A stretch of DNA of 35,506 nucleotides, from positions 1 to 35,506 of the forward strand of contig JARLGM010000060.1 in assembly GCA_031292755.1 (NCBI GenBank), written 5' to 3'. The translations under genes and the position numbers were made by a program. A model generated the notes under the pieces. That model had not been told where the DNA came from. It saw nothing but the letters and a program-made list of their open reading frames with translations, and searched no databases. Numbering within the stretch: position 1 is the stretch's first letter; each line of letters begins with the position of its first letter. Below, piece by piece: positions 27,786 to 34,876 of this stretch. The stretch is from Candidatus Sulfopaludibacter sp. (GTDB taxonomy: Bacteria; Acidobacteriota; Terriglobia; Bryobacterales; Bryobacteraceae).

Positions 27786-28756
27786 TGAGACTGTGCCGTT
27801 CCTTTCCGGCTGGTGGCAATCACCAGCAGGCGGGCCAGTGCATTTACCACAATGGTGACGGAGAACAGCACCAGACCCATTTCGATCAGTGCACTGGTGT
27901 GCAGCGAAGTGCCGGCCTCGGCAAATTCATTGGCGATTACTGCCGCGATGGTGTATCCCGGTGCGAAGAAAGACGCGTGCATGGCGGGATCGTTGCCGAT
28001 AACCATCGTCACCGCCATGGTTTCACCCAACGCGCGCGCCAGCCCCAGGAAAATCGAACCCAGAATCCCCAGGCGAGCGTAAGGAACCACCACCTGAAAG
28101 GTGGATTCCCAACGCGTGGCGCCCAATGCCATAGCCGCTTCCCGCTGGTCCCGCGGCACCTCCATGAGTGACTCGCGGGAGATCGCAATAATGAACGGGA
28201 AAGTCATCACCGCCAGCACAACGCTCGCGGCAAGATATCCGACGCCGATGGCCGGCCCCTGGAAGAATGGCAAAAAACCCAACGTCTTTTTCAGGAAAGG
28301 CTCAGCGTAGTTGCGCATTAGGGGGACGACCGTGAACAGGGCCAGCAATCCGTAAATGACGCTGGGAATGGCCGCCAGAAGTTCCACTAGAAACGTACAC
28401 GCGGAAGAGAGACTCGGCGGCGCCAGTTCCGCCAGAAAGATGGCCGCGCCCACCGCCAGGGGAATGGAAATGATGAGCGCTAATACCGACGTCAGCACGG
28501 TGCCGTAAATAAAGGGAAGTGCCCCAAACTGTCCCAAAACCGGATCCCAATCCGACGTCGCCAGGAAGTGAAAGCCGAACTTGGCACGAGATTCCGCGGA
28601 TTGAATCCACAGTTCCCACACCAGAAAGGCAGTCACGAACAGAACGCTGGCAGCAAAAAGAAAGGTGACGAAGTGCGCGACTTCGTCACCCGTTTGCAGG
28701 CCGTGCCAGCGGCGGGTTCGCCCGGATTTGTTTGCCAAAATTGCCGGTGCGGACAT
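27782..28756 (-). CDS. pstC: phosphate ABC transporter permease PstC
   Basis: A 324-residue permease with about six helices, starting with FLFAASVLFVTAFLVWELWI. PstC-type features include PLAVGAAIFLAELAPP, LLAAIPSVIYGLLALF, the EAA loop VPRDQREAAMALGATRWESTFQVVVPYA, and GLARALGETMAVTMVIGN. The N-terminus has a short basic stretch (KSGRTRRWHG). It starts five bases after pstS (stop at 28762-28764) and shares four bases with pstA, so the block is one transcript. The ribosome site before ATG 28756 is only a weak AAGG. Confidence 0.96.
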   Translation of the reverse strand: MSAPAILANKSGRTRRWHGLQTGDEVAHFVTFLFAASVLFVTAFLVWELWIQSAESRAKFGFHFLATSDWDPVLGQFGALPFIYGTVLTSVLALIISIPLAVGAAIFLAELAPPSLSSACTFLVELLAAIPSVIYGLLALFTVVPLMRNYAEPFLKKTLGFLPFFQGPAIGVGYLAASVVLAVMTFPFIIAISRESLMEVPRDQREAAMALGATRWESTFQVVVPYARLGILGSIFLGLARALGETMAVTMVIGNDPAMHASFFAPGYTIAAVIANEFAEAGTSLHTSALIEMGLVLFSVTIVVNALARLLVIATSRKGTAQSQ

Positions 28757-28761
28757 ACGCC

Positions 28762-29778
28762 TTATTGAATCTGCGGAATCTGCTTCATTTCCTGGTCGAC
28801 AACCGACTTGGGCAACGGCGCAAATCCCAGATCGGCGCAGTATTTCTGCCCGTCATGTAACATCCACTTCAAGAAGTCCACGATCACCGTCTTCTTCGCC
28901 GCATCCGGAATCTTCGAAGGAATCAGGAGCCAAGTGAAACTGGCATCCGGATACGCGCCCTTGCCCTTGGCATCCGTGATGGACACCCGGAAATCGGCGG
29001 GCATCGTCTTTGCCGCGGCAGCCGCGGCAGCCGTTACCGTTGCGGTGGTGGCCTCAATCCATTCGCCGGCGGCGTTCTTCAAAATCGCAGACTGCATGTG
29101 GTTCTGAAGCACGTAACCGAGTTCCACATAACCAACGGCGCCGGGCGTCTGCTTCACCATGCCCGCTACCCCCTCGTTGCCCGCCTGCCCTAAACCGCCG
29201 GGCCACTTCGGCTGTTTGCTGGTCCCTGGACCCTTGGCCCACTCGGGACTGATTTTGGTGAGGTACTCCGTGAATACGTAAGTGGTGCCGCTGCCGTCGG
29301 AACGGTGGACCACCACAATGTCGTCGCCCGGCAACTTCACTCCCGGATTCAACTTGGCAAGCGCCGGGTCATTCCATTTCGTGATCTTCAGCAGAAAGAT
29401 GGCGGCGACAGCGGCCTGATCCAGCTTTAACGGCGTCTTTACGCTGGGCAAATTGTATGTCACTACGTCCGCTCCCAACACCGTGGGGAAATGCAGCGGA
29501 TGGACCTTCATCTTTGCAAGTTCGGTATCATTCATCGGCGCATCGCTGGCGCCAAAATCGACCGTCCCCGCCGTGAGTTGGGTGATTCCCCCGCCGGAGC
29601 CGATGGACTGATAATTGATCTCCACCTTGGGATGCAGTTTGTGGTATTCATTGAACCACTTCGTATAGATGGCCATCGGAAAGGTGGCTCCCGCGCCATT
29701 CAGGGCTTGCGCGGCGGCGTTCCCCGTCAGGCCGAGAGCGGCCATGGTCACCAGGACCAGACTACTACTGATTTTCAT
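28762..29778 (-). CDS. pstS: periplasmic phosphate-binding protein PstS
   Basis: A 338-residue exported binding protein that captures phosphate for PstCAB. The signal peptide is about residues 1-24 (SSSLVLVTMAALGLTGNAAAQA). The phosphate-site segments are NGAGATFP, SIGSGGGITQL, TVDFGASDAPM and VHRSDGSGTTYVF. A stretch of alanines (TVTAAAAAAAKTM, about 240-252) comes from GC-rich repeated codons at 29010-29040. ATG 29778 is preceded by AGGAGG with seven bases of spacing, the strongest ribosome site in the window, fitting high expression. An upstream promoter/Pho-box candidate lies at 29811-29850. Confidence 0.97.
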   Translation of the reverse strand: MKISSSLVLVTMAALGLTGNAAAQALNGAGATFPMAIYTKWFNEYHKLHPKVEINYQSIGSGGGITQLTAGTVDFGASDAPMNDTELAKMKVHPLHFPTVLGADVVTYNLPSVKTPLKLDQAAVAAIFLLKITKWNDPALAKLNPGVKLPGDDIVVVHRSDGSGTTYVFTEYLTKISPEWAKGPGTSKQPKWPGGLGQAGNEGVAGMVKQTPGAVGYVELGYVLQNHMQSAILKNAAGEWIEATTATVTAAAAAAAKTMPADFRVSITDAKGKGAYPDASFTWLLIPSKIPDAAKKTVIVDFLKWMLHDGQKYCADLGFAPLPKSVVDQEMKQIPQIQ

Positions 29779-29810
29779 CGCAATTCCTCCTTTTACGTTC
29801 GCACGCTGAC

Positions 29811-29850
29811 ATTACAGAGAGGTTCAGATTGTGTTACAAATCCGCTACTA
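29811..29850 (-). promoter_or_regulatory. candidate Pho box and promoter upstream of pstS
   Basis: Read on the minus strand, TTGTAAC (29833-29839), TCTGAAC (29822-29828) and CTGTAAT (29811-29817) recur at exactly 11-base intervals. A weaker fourth copy lies at 29844-29850 (TAGTAGC). Seven-base direct repeats with 11-base period are the layout of the enterobacterial Pho box (consensus CTGTCAT). CTGTAAT has one mismatch to it. The same bases contain TTGTAA (-35-like, 29834-29839) and TGTAAT (-10-like, 29811-29816) with a 17-base spacer. A transcript would start about 29 bases before the pstS ATG, leaving space for its AGGAGG. Confidence 0.5.
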
Positions 29851-29865
29851 AGCCGCCGGTCGTGT

Positions 29866-31536
29866 TTACTTAATCGCAGGCGCCGCACCGGGCAGGGTGT
29901 ACCGGAGATCGAAGTAAACCGTGTGGTCGCTGGCGTGATCCAGCGCGCCGGTAGCCACATACCAGGGAGTGCGTGTGGCGTATTCATACTGCAACATCAT
30001 GTTGACAGCGCCGTATGCGGGACTCTTCCACAGCGTCTGGTTGATGCCAAACGTGTATTCGTTCACGGACCGGTTCTGGCCGTTGGATGAGCCCGTATAG
30101 CCCCATCCGATCAGGCTGCCGTTGTTATCCACGGCCACATTTTTGCCGATGTAGATGCCGCCGAAATAGAAGTACAGCAGGCTGTTCTTCACGGTCGCCT
30201 CAAAGCCGTCCACGGTGGTAAGCGTGTGAATCGGGCTGAGGCTGCCGTCGGCGCGCACCACCAGGTCGGGAGCGTTGCCGAAGAAATAGCGGCCGATGCC
30301 GTCGCCATACTGATTGTTGCTGATCAGCCGGAGGCCCTTGACTACTTCGAAGATTCCGTTGGCCTCTCCGCCGCCGCCGGACGTCGAGGAGGTTCGGCCC
30401 GAGTTCGGCTGGCCGGTGGAGGTGTTATAGATCTTGAAGAACCTGGCGATGCCGCCGACTTCAAAATGAACGCGCGAGGTCGGGTCGAACGCCAGTTTGG
30501 CGATGAGGTCCGGCGCCACGTTGGGGGTGCTGAGGAAACTGGCGGAGCCATTGTCCAACTGGGTGCCTCCTACGGCGCCGAGCGCCGACGGCAGTACGAT
30601 CTGGCCGCCGCCACCGTAGCCGCCCATATATTGATTGGGGTTCTCGGCGGACAACCCGAGCGTCACCTTGTCGCCGGTGCCGTGATACAGAGCGCGGAAT
30701 CCGGGCTGGCGGGTCCACGGCATGCCGATCAAGTAATTCACGTCGAACTCTTGTCCGTAGAAGATGTCGCCCGGCAGCGCCGAGATGCCTTTGCGATTCG
30801 CCGTGAACATGCTCCAGCTCTGGCCTCCCAGAACTTCCCAACCGCCCTTGCGCATACTCAGCCACCACAGCCGCAGGCGCGGTACGAAAGCGCCGTTGGT
30901 GATGCCGATGTTGTTGGCGGCTCCGGTGCCGAGGAAGTCCATTTCCAGGTAATTCAGGAATTGGGTGCCCTTCCAGTTCCCATCGACGCGGAAGCCGACG
31001 CGGGAGTTCTGTGGACTGAAGCGGAACTCGTTTAAGTGGCCGCCAGGGACAGCATTGTCAAACGGGATGCTGCCGAAGTTGCTGCCGATGCCCGAACCGG
31101 CAGCCTTGCTGCGCCAGACGCCGGTGGCATCCAAAAAACCAACGGGCGTAATGCTGATGTTGCCCAACTTCAGTTGCAGAGGCGAAGGCTGATCTGCGGC
31201 TGCCGCCTGTGGGGCCGGAGCCGGAGGACTCAGTTTGGGACTTGCCGGTGCGGACGCCGGCGCCGGTGCGAGCATCGGCGTGCTGGAAGCCATCAGCGCG
31301 CCTACCTGCGGCGCGGCGGCCTGTGCGGCGGGCGCGGCGGAAGACCTGCTCATCCCATCCAGCGTCGCCTCCTGATCTTTCAGCGCCTGCACCAGCGTAT
31401 CGATCTGTTTCTGCTGCTCGGCCAGTTTCGCCTTCAGCTTTTCTATCTCGTTGGGATCGCTCCCCTGGGCTTTGCAAACAGGGAAAGAAGCCCAAACCAC
31501 GAAGCACAACATGAGCGCGTATTTTGTGATTTTCAT
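29866..31536 (-). CDS. outer-membrane porin with N-terminal coiled coil (DcaP-like)
   Basis: A 556-residue outer-membrane protein. Signal peptide about 1-23; a heptad-like coiled coil at about 29-62 (IEKLKAKLAEQQKQIDTLVQALK); an Ala/Pro linker at about 66-116; then a beta-barrel of alternating, Gly/aromatic-rich strands ending in YFDLRYTL. This layout fits trimeric porins of the DcaP type; a phosphate-selective OprP relation is possible but not shown. It lies between phoR and pstS, suggesting an outer-membrane route for phosphate or phosphorylated substrates. No Shine-Dalgarno precedes ATG 31536, but TATACT (31550-31555) lies 13 bases before it. The stop is 87 bases before pstS. Confidence 0.82.
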   Translation of the reverse strand: MKITKYALMLCFVVWASFPVCKAQGSDPNEIEKLKAKLAEQQKQIDTLVQALKDQEATLDGMSRSSAAPAAQAAAPQVGALMASSTPMLAPAPASAPASPKLSPPAPAPQAAAADQPSPLQLKLGNISITPVGFLDATGVWRSKAAGSGIGSNFGSIPFDNAVPGGHLNEFRFSPQNSRVGFRVDGNWKGTQFLNYLEMDFLGTGAANNIGITNGAFVPRLRLWWLSMRKGGWEVLGGQSWSMFTANRKGISALPGDIFYGQEFDVNYLIGMPWTRQPGFRALYHGTGDKVTLGLSAENPNQYMGGYGGGGQIVLPSALGAVGGTQLDNGSASFLSTPNVAPDLIAKLAFDPTSRVHFEVGGIARFFKIYNTSTGQPNSGRTSSTSGGGGEANGIFEVVKGLRLISNNQYGDGIGRYFFGNAPDLVVRADGSLSPIHTLTTVDGFEATVKNSLLYFYFGGIYIGKNVAVDNNGSLIGWGYTGSSNGQNRSVNEYTFGINQTLWKSPAYGAVNMMLQYEYATRTPWYVATGALDHASDHTVYFDLRYTLPGAAPAIK

Positions 31537-31583
31537 AGGCGGAGTTACGAGTATAGAAAGCTTAAGTGACGAAGCGGTGAATA

Positions 31584-32957
31584 TCAGTTTGCGGAGAGGT
31601 TATTATCGAAGGGAGGGAGGGCTACAGTAAATATAGAACCCTGACCCAGCCGGCTCTCGACCGACACCGACCCGCCCATCTGCTCTACGGCATGCTTCAC
31701 GATTGCCAGGCCCAGGCCGGTGCCACCGGTGGCACGCGAGCGCGCCTTATCCACACGGTAAAAGCGCTCGAAGATGCGAGGCAGGTCGCGCGAGGGGATC
31801 CCGAGGCCCGTATCTCTCACGCTCACCAGGGCGCTCTCCGGCGCGCGCGCCACATCCACCCGGACTTCGCCGTCGGGCCGGTTGAATTTGATGGCATTGT
31901 CCAAGAGATTCACGAATACCTGTTCCAGCCGGATCTCGTGCCCCAGAACATTCAAATCGTCAAAAGGGCCACAAACCAGGCGCACTCCGCGATTCCGCGC
32001 CACGGGTTCCACCGTGCGGAGCGCGCTTTCAATGCTGTCGCGAAGTGAAATGGGCTCCGGTAGCGGAGGCTTGCCGCTTTCCAGAGTGGAAAGCACCAGC
32101 AGGTCGGCCACAATATTATTCAACTGCCGCGCCTTTCCGAGAATGATCTCGACGAATTTGCGCCCGTTTTCGTGATCGTCCAGCGCGCCTTCGAGCAGCG
32201 TCTCGGCATAGCCCGTCACGGCAGCCAGCGGCGTGCGCAGTTCGTGCGACACATTGGCCACGAAATCCTTGCGGATGCGCTCCAGGCGCTCCATATCGGT
32301 CACGTCGTAAAGCATGACGATGGCGCCGCGGTTCGGATCTCCCGCCAGCGGGGCCACCTGAACTTCGAAGGAACGGGCGCCCGCCGCCGCCAGCACCAGG
32401 CGACGCTGCTGCGATTCTCCAGCCGCCAGGACGTGGGTGCACATGTCCAGCAGAGCGTGATCGCGCGCCACCTGCACCAGCGGAATTCCGGGAACGATCG
32501 GCAGCGTCATGCCCATCAGTTCCGCAAAAGCGCGGTTGACAAACGTAATGCGCAGCAGCGGATCCACCGCCACCACGGCTTCCACCATGCTGCTGAGAAT
32601 CGCTTCCAGGCGCGAACTCTCGCGCTGGAGCGTCTCCACCATGCCGCGCACCTGCCGCGCCGAAAGTTGCAGGGAAGAGGCCAAAGCGGACATCTCGTCG
32701 CTGGCGGGCGTGAAATTCCAATCCTGGCTGGGCCGCAAGAGCGTCTCCATACTGCGGCGCATTTCGCGGGCGTGCGCAGCGGCGGAATAGTAGAAGATGG
32801 CAGCCAGCACGGCCGCCGCCAGCCCCAGAAGCAAACTCGCCAGAAGCACTGCGGTGGCGCCTCCGCGGGGAAACATCAGCTTCAGCAAAATCGCCGCTAA
32901 GCACGTCATGGCCGTGCCGGAAACGATCGCGGAAAGGGGAGGTGAAGCCCGGAGCAT
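31584..32957 (-). CDS. phoR: PhoR-type sensor histidine kinase
   Basis: A 457-residue membrane kinase. Two helices (about 8-30 and 34-57) are joined by only a few residues, so there is no periplasmic sensor domain, as in PhoR. A PAS domain follows (about 115-220; LSSMVEAVVAVDP, FVNRAFAELMGM). The kinase core has the H-box VSHELRTPLAAV (His 238), N-box NLLDNAIKF, G1 DTGLGIPS, F-box FERFYRVD and G2 GGTGLGLAI. The partner regulator phoB is absent from the window. The gene lies 44 bases after an unknown 127-residue gene and 47 bases before the porin. Confidence 0.9.
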   Translation of the reverse strand: MLRASPPLSAIVSGTAMTCLAAILLKLMFPRGGATAVLLASLLLGLAAAVLAAIFYYSAAAHAREMRRSMETLLRPSQDWNFTPASDEMSALASSLQLSARQVRGMVETLQRESSRLEAILSSMVEAVVAVDPLLRITFVNRAFAELMGMTLPIVPGIPLVQVARDHALLDMCTHVLAAGESQQRRLVLAAAGARSFEVQVAPLAGDPNRGAIVMLYDVTDMERLERIRKDFVANVSHELRTPLAAVTGYAETLLEGALDDHENGRKFVEIILGKARQLNNIVADLLVLSTLESGKPPLPEPISLRDSIESALRTVEPVARNRGVRLVCGPFDDLNVLGHEIRLEQVFVNLLDNAIKFNRPDGEVRVDVARAPESALVSVRDTGLGIPSRDLPRIFERFYRVDKARSRATGGTGLGLAIVKHAVEQMGGSVSVESRLGQGSIFTVALPPFDNNLSAN

Positions 32958-33001
32958 CCGAACCTACTCTAGCGCGTCCAGGTTACAACGCGGTGAAGCA
33001 A

Positions 33002-33385
33002 CTATGCCGGAACCTTGGCCGCTTCCTTTTCATCACGCGCCAATTCCCCGGCGTACCGCTGCAATTCCGGAAGAGACACAGTCACCAGGCTTTTTTCCAT
33101 GTCTTCGCCCGTTTCCACCAGGTGCAGCAGGTGCATCAAGGCCAGCCGCGCACACCATGGGTCATCCATCGGGCGGCCTATCTCTTTACTCACGTGCACC
33201 AGGAAGGCGTGCGGCAGAGCAATGGTCTTTTCGCTCTGCCCGCCATCGTCCCCGGTCAGCACAAACTTCACGTCAACGGTATCCGCATGGCGGATCGAGA
33301 TGGCCGTCTGCAGCCATTTGAACAGCACCTGATATTTGCGGCCGAACGGATCGGGGCCGGCTTCGAACTGGCGGAAATTGAGCAT
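33002..33385 (-). CDS. conserved-looking hypothetical protein upstream of phoR
   Basis: A 127-residue soluble protein, with no signal peptide or membrane helix, that I do not recognise. It begins MLNFRQFEAGPDPFGRKYQ, contains LQTAISIRHADTVDVKFVL and a central Trp/Cys segment (PMDDPWCARLALMHLLHLV), and ends with a charged helix. The sequence is well mixed rather than GC-biased filler. GGGAG directly abuts the ATG, too close for a normal ribosome site. TAAAAT (33394-33399, minus strand) lies eight bases before the start, hinting at a leaderless transcript. It is divergent from the alcohol dehydrogenase across 33 bases and precedes phoR by 44 bases, so it may be cotranscribed with the kinase. 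Confidence 0.7.
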   Translation of the reverse strand: MLNFRQFEAGPDPFGRKYQVLFKWLQTAISIRHADTVDVKFVLTGDDGGQSEKTIALPHAFLVHVSKEIGRPMDDPWCARLALMHLLHLVETGEDMEKSLVTVSLPELQRYAGELARDEKEAAKVPA

Positions 33386-33418
33386 CTCCCGTTATTTTAC
33401 AATGGCAGCATAGACCCA

Positions 33419-34453
33419 ATGCTTGTAGCCGAACTGATTGCCCCCCGCCAATTTCGCCTGATGGAACAGACTCTCGAAAAACCCGCACCCGGTGAGGTGA
33501 GGGTCAAGGTGGATGCCGTGGGCATCTGCGGATCCGACGTGCACTCCTACTCGGAAGGAGCCATCGGCGACACGCCCTGCACTTACCCCATGGTCCTGGG
33601 CCACGAACCGGCCGGCACGGTGGTGGAGACCGGCGACGGCGTCACCGGATGGCGAGTGGGAGACCGCGCCGCGCTGGAACCGGCGATTTATTGTTACCAC
33701 TGCGAGTTCTGCCGCAGCGGCCGCCACAACATCTGCGCCAACATTCGATTTCTCAGCAATCCCGGACAACCGGGCTTTTTCCGCGAGTACGTGAATCTGC
33801 CGGCACACAACCTGCTCGCCATTCCGAAAGAAATGCCGCTGGAATTGGCCACTACCATCGAGCCGTTAGCGGTGGCCGTGCATTCTCTGAAATTCGCCGC
33901 CGTGCAGCTTGGCGAGACGGTAGCGGTGTTCGGCGCGGGACCCATCGGGCTGTACACCATCGCCTGTCTCCGATTGGCCGGCGCCTCCCGCATCTGGGCT
34001 GTCGAACCCGTGGCGCACCGGCGCGAAATGGCCAAACAGATGGGCGCGAGCGAAGCCGTGGATCCCGGACAGATTGACACAGTGCAACTGATCCACAAGG
34101 ATACCGGCGGCCGCGGAGTGGATTGCGCCATCGATTGCGCTGCCAAAGAGCACACCACCAATCAGGCGATTCAAGCGGTTCGCAACGGAGGGCGCGTGGT
34201 TATCACAGGGATTCACTCGGCGGCCTTCGTGCCGTTCGAGGTCTCCCCCATGCGCCGCAAAGAACTGGCCATCTTCAACGTCCGCCGGTCCAACCACGAA
34301 TCGGAAGCCGCGCTGGAGTTGCTCACCAATCAGATGGACTGGTTCGCTCCCCTGGTGACTCACCGGCGGCCCCTGGACCAAATCGCCGGCGCCTTCCGCC
34401 TGGTGGAAAACTATGCCGATGGCGTCGGCAAACTGGTCATCGTCTCGCGATAG
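33419..34453 (+). CDS. zinc-dependent alcohol/sorbitol dehydrogenase-like oxidoreductase
   Basis: A 344-residue medium-chain dehydrogenase. Catalytic zinc ligands: Cys in GICGSDVHSY (about 38), GHEPAG (about 62). The structural zinc site has four Cys in YCYHCEFCRSGRHNIC (about 90-105). The NAD(P)-binding Rossmann loop is VFGAGPIGLYTI (about 177). These features resemble sorbitol/L-iditol and threonine dehydrogenases; the substrate is not determined. The frame is open 159 codons further upstream, across the hypothetical gene on the other strand, but the family starts near ATG 33419. No Shine-Dalgarno is seen; TACAAT (33398-33403) lies 15 bases before the ATG. Confidence 0.9.
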   Translation: MLVAELIAPRQFRLMEQTLEKPAPGEVRVKVDAVGICGSDVHSYSEGAIGDTPCTYPMVLGHEPAGTVVETGDGVTGWRVGDRAALEPAIYCYHCEFCRSGRHNICANIRFLSNPGQPGFFREYVNLPAHNLLAIPKEMPLELATTIEPLAVAVHSLKFAAVQLGETVAVFGAGPIGLYTIACLRLAGASRIWAVEPVAHRREMAKQMGASEAVDPGQIDTVQLIHKDTGGRGVDCAIDCAAKEHTTNQAIQAVRNGGRVVITGIHSAAFVPFEVSPMRRKELAIFNVRRSNHESEAALELLTNQMDWFAPLVTHRRPLDQIAGAFRLVENYADGVGKLVIVSR

Positions 34454-34481
34454 AACGAAGTCTATTTTTCACTCTATTTTT

Positions 34482-34524
34482 TAGTAGACAGCCTACACAA
34501 TAAATAGTAGAATGCCTACACAAT
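34482..34524 (+). promoter_or_regulatory. padR promoter covered by two operator-like repeats
   Basis: Two nearly identical 20-base units (34482-34501 and 34505-34524; 18 of 20 bases shared, period 23) each contain the dyad GTAG-N5-CTAC (34484-34496 and 34507-34519). A -35-like TAGACA (34485-34490) and -10-like TAGAAT (34508-34513) with a perfect 17-base spacer lie inside units one and two. Transcription would start near 34520, two or three bases before the ATG of padR. PadR binding here would block its own promoter. Confidence 0.65.
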
Positions 34525-34876
34525 GAGCAAGCCGCCCGCGCGCGTGGAATTCCTGCAAGGCACACTCGACGTCCTCATCCTGCGCACTCTGCAGGCGGGA
34601 CCGAGCCACGGACACGCCATCGCCAAACACATTCAGAGCACTTCGCAAGATCTGCTCCAGGTGGAGACCGGCACTTTGTACCCTGCCCTGCACCGCCTGG
34701 AGGCGAAGGGTTGGATCGCCGCATCCTGGGAACATTCCGAGAAGGGCAAACGCGGCCGCTACTATCGGCTTTCTCCCAGTGGGCGAAAACAGCTCGCCGT
34801 GGAACAGTCGAAGTGGGAAGCGTTCGCGCGCGCCATGGGGTTGGTCTTGCGCCCATTGGATCAGGAGGGGCAATGA
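34523..34876 (+). CDS. PadR-family transcriptional regulator
   Basis: A 117-residue winged-helix regulator. Family features: LQGTLDVLILRTLQAGPSHGHAIAK at the start, VETGTLYPALHRLEAKGWI for the recognition helix and wing, and KRGRYYRLSPSGRKQLA. These acidobacterial PadR proteins typically lie directly before ADOP-type permeases, as here, where the TGA overlaps the next ATG (ATGA). No ribosome site is present; the predicted transcript begins two or three bases before ATG 34523. Paired operator-like repeats over the promoter suggest autoregulation. The inducing ligand is unknown. Confidence 0.93.
   Translation: MSKPPARVEFLQGTLDVLILRTLQAGPSHGHAIAKHIQSTSQDLLQVETGTLYPALHRLEAKGWIAASWEHSEKGKRGRYYRLSPSGRKQLAVEQSKWEAFARAMGLVLRPLDQEGQ

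Noticed and set aside
29010..29040. Short GC-rich tandem repeat (GCCGCGGCA units) as a possible regulatory or CRISPR-like repeat
   Set aside because: It is in frame within pstS and encodes a run of alanines in a surface-type segment; only two or three units, with no spacers.
31747..31755. Perfect DnaA-box sequence TTATCCACA
   Set aside because: It is a single copy inside the phoR coding region with no cluster or AT-rich unwinding segment nearby. Near matches at about 21866, 24045 and 30126 are isolated and also inside genes, so no origin is called despite the rpmH-mnmE cluster.
32942..33418. 159-codon N-terminal extension of the zinc dehydrogenase
   Set aside because: The extension is antisense to the 127-residue gene and part of the phoR upstream region. 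The dehydrogenase family begins at MLVAELIAP, and the extension has no domain features.
34454..34482. T-rich stretch after the dehydrogenase as an intrinsic terminator
   Set aside because: Two T-runs are present (TATTTTTC and TATTTTTT) but no GC-rich stem precedes them. They more likely belong to the upstream part of the padR promoter.
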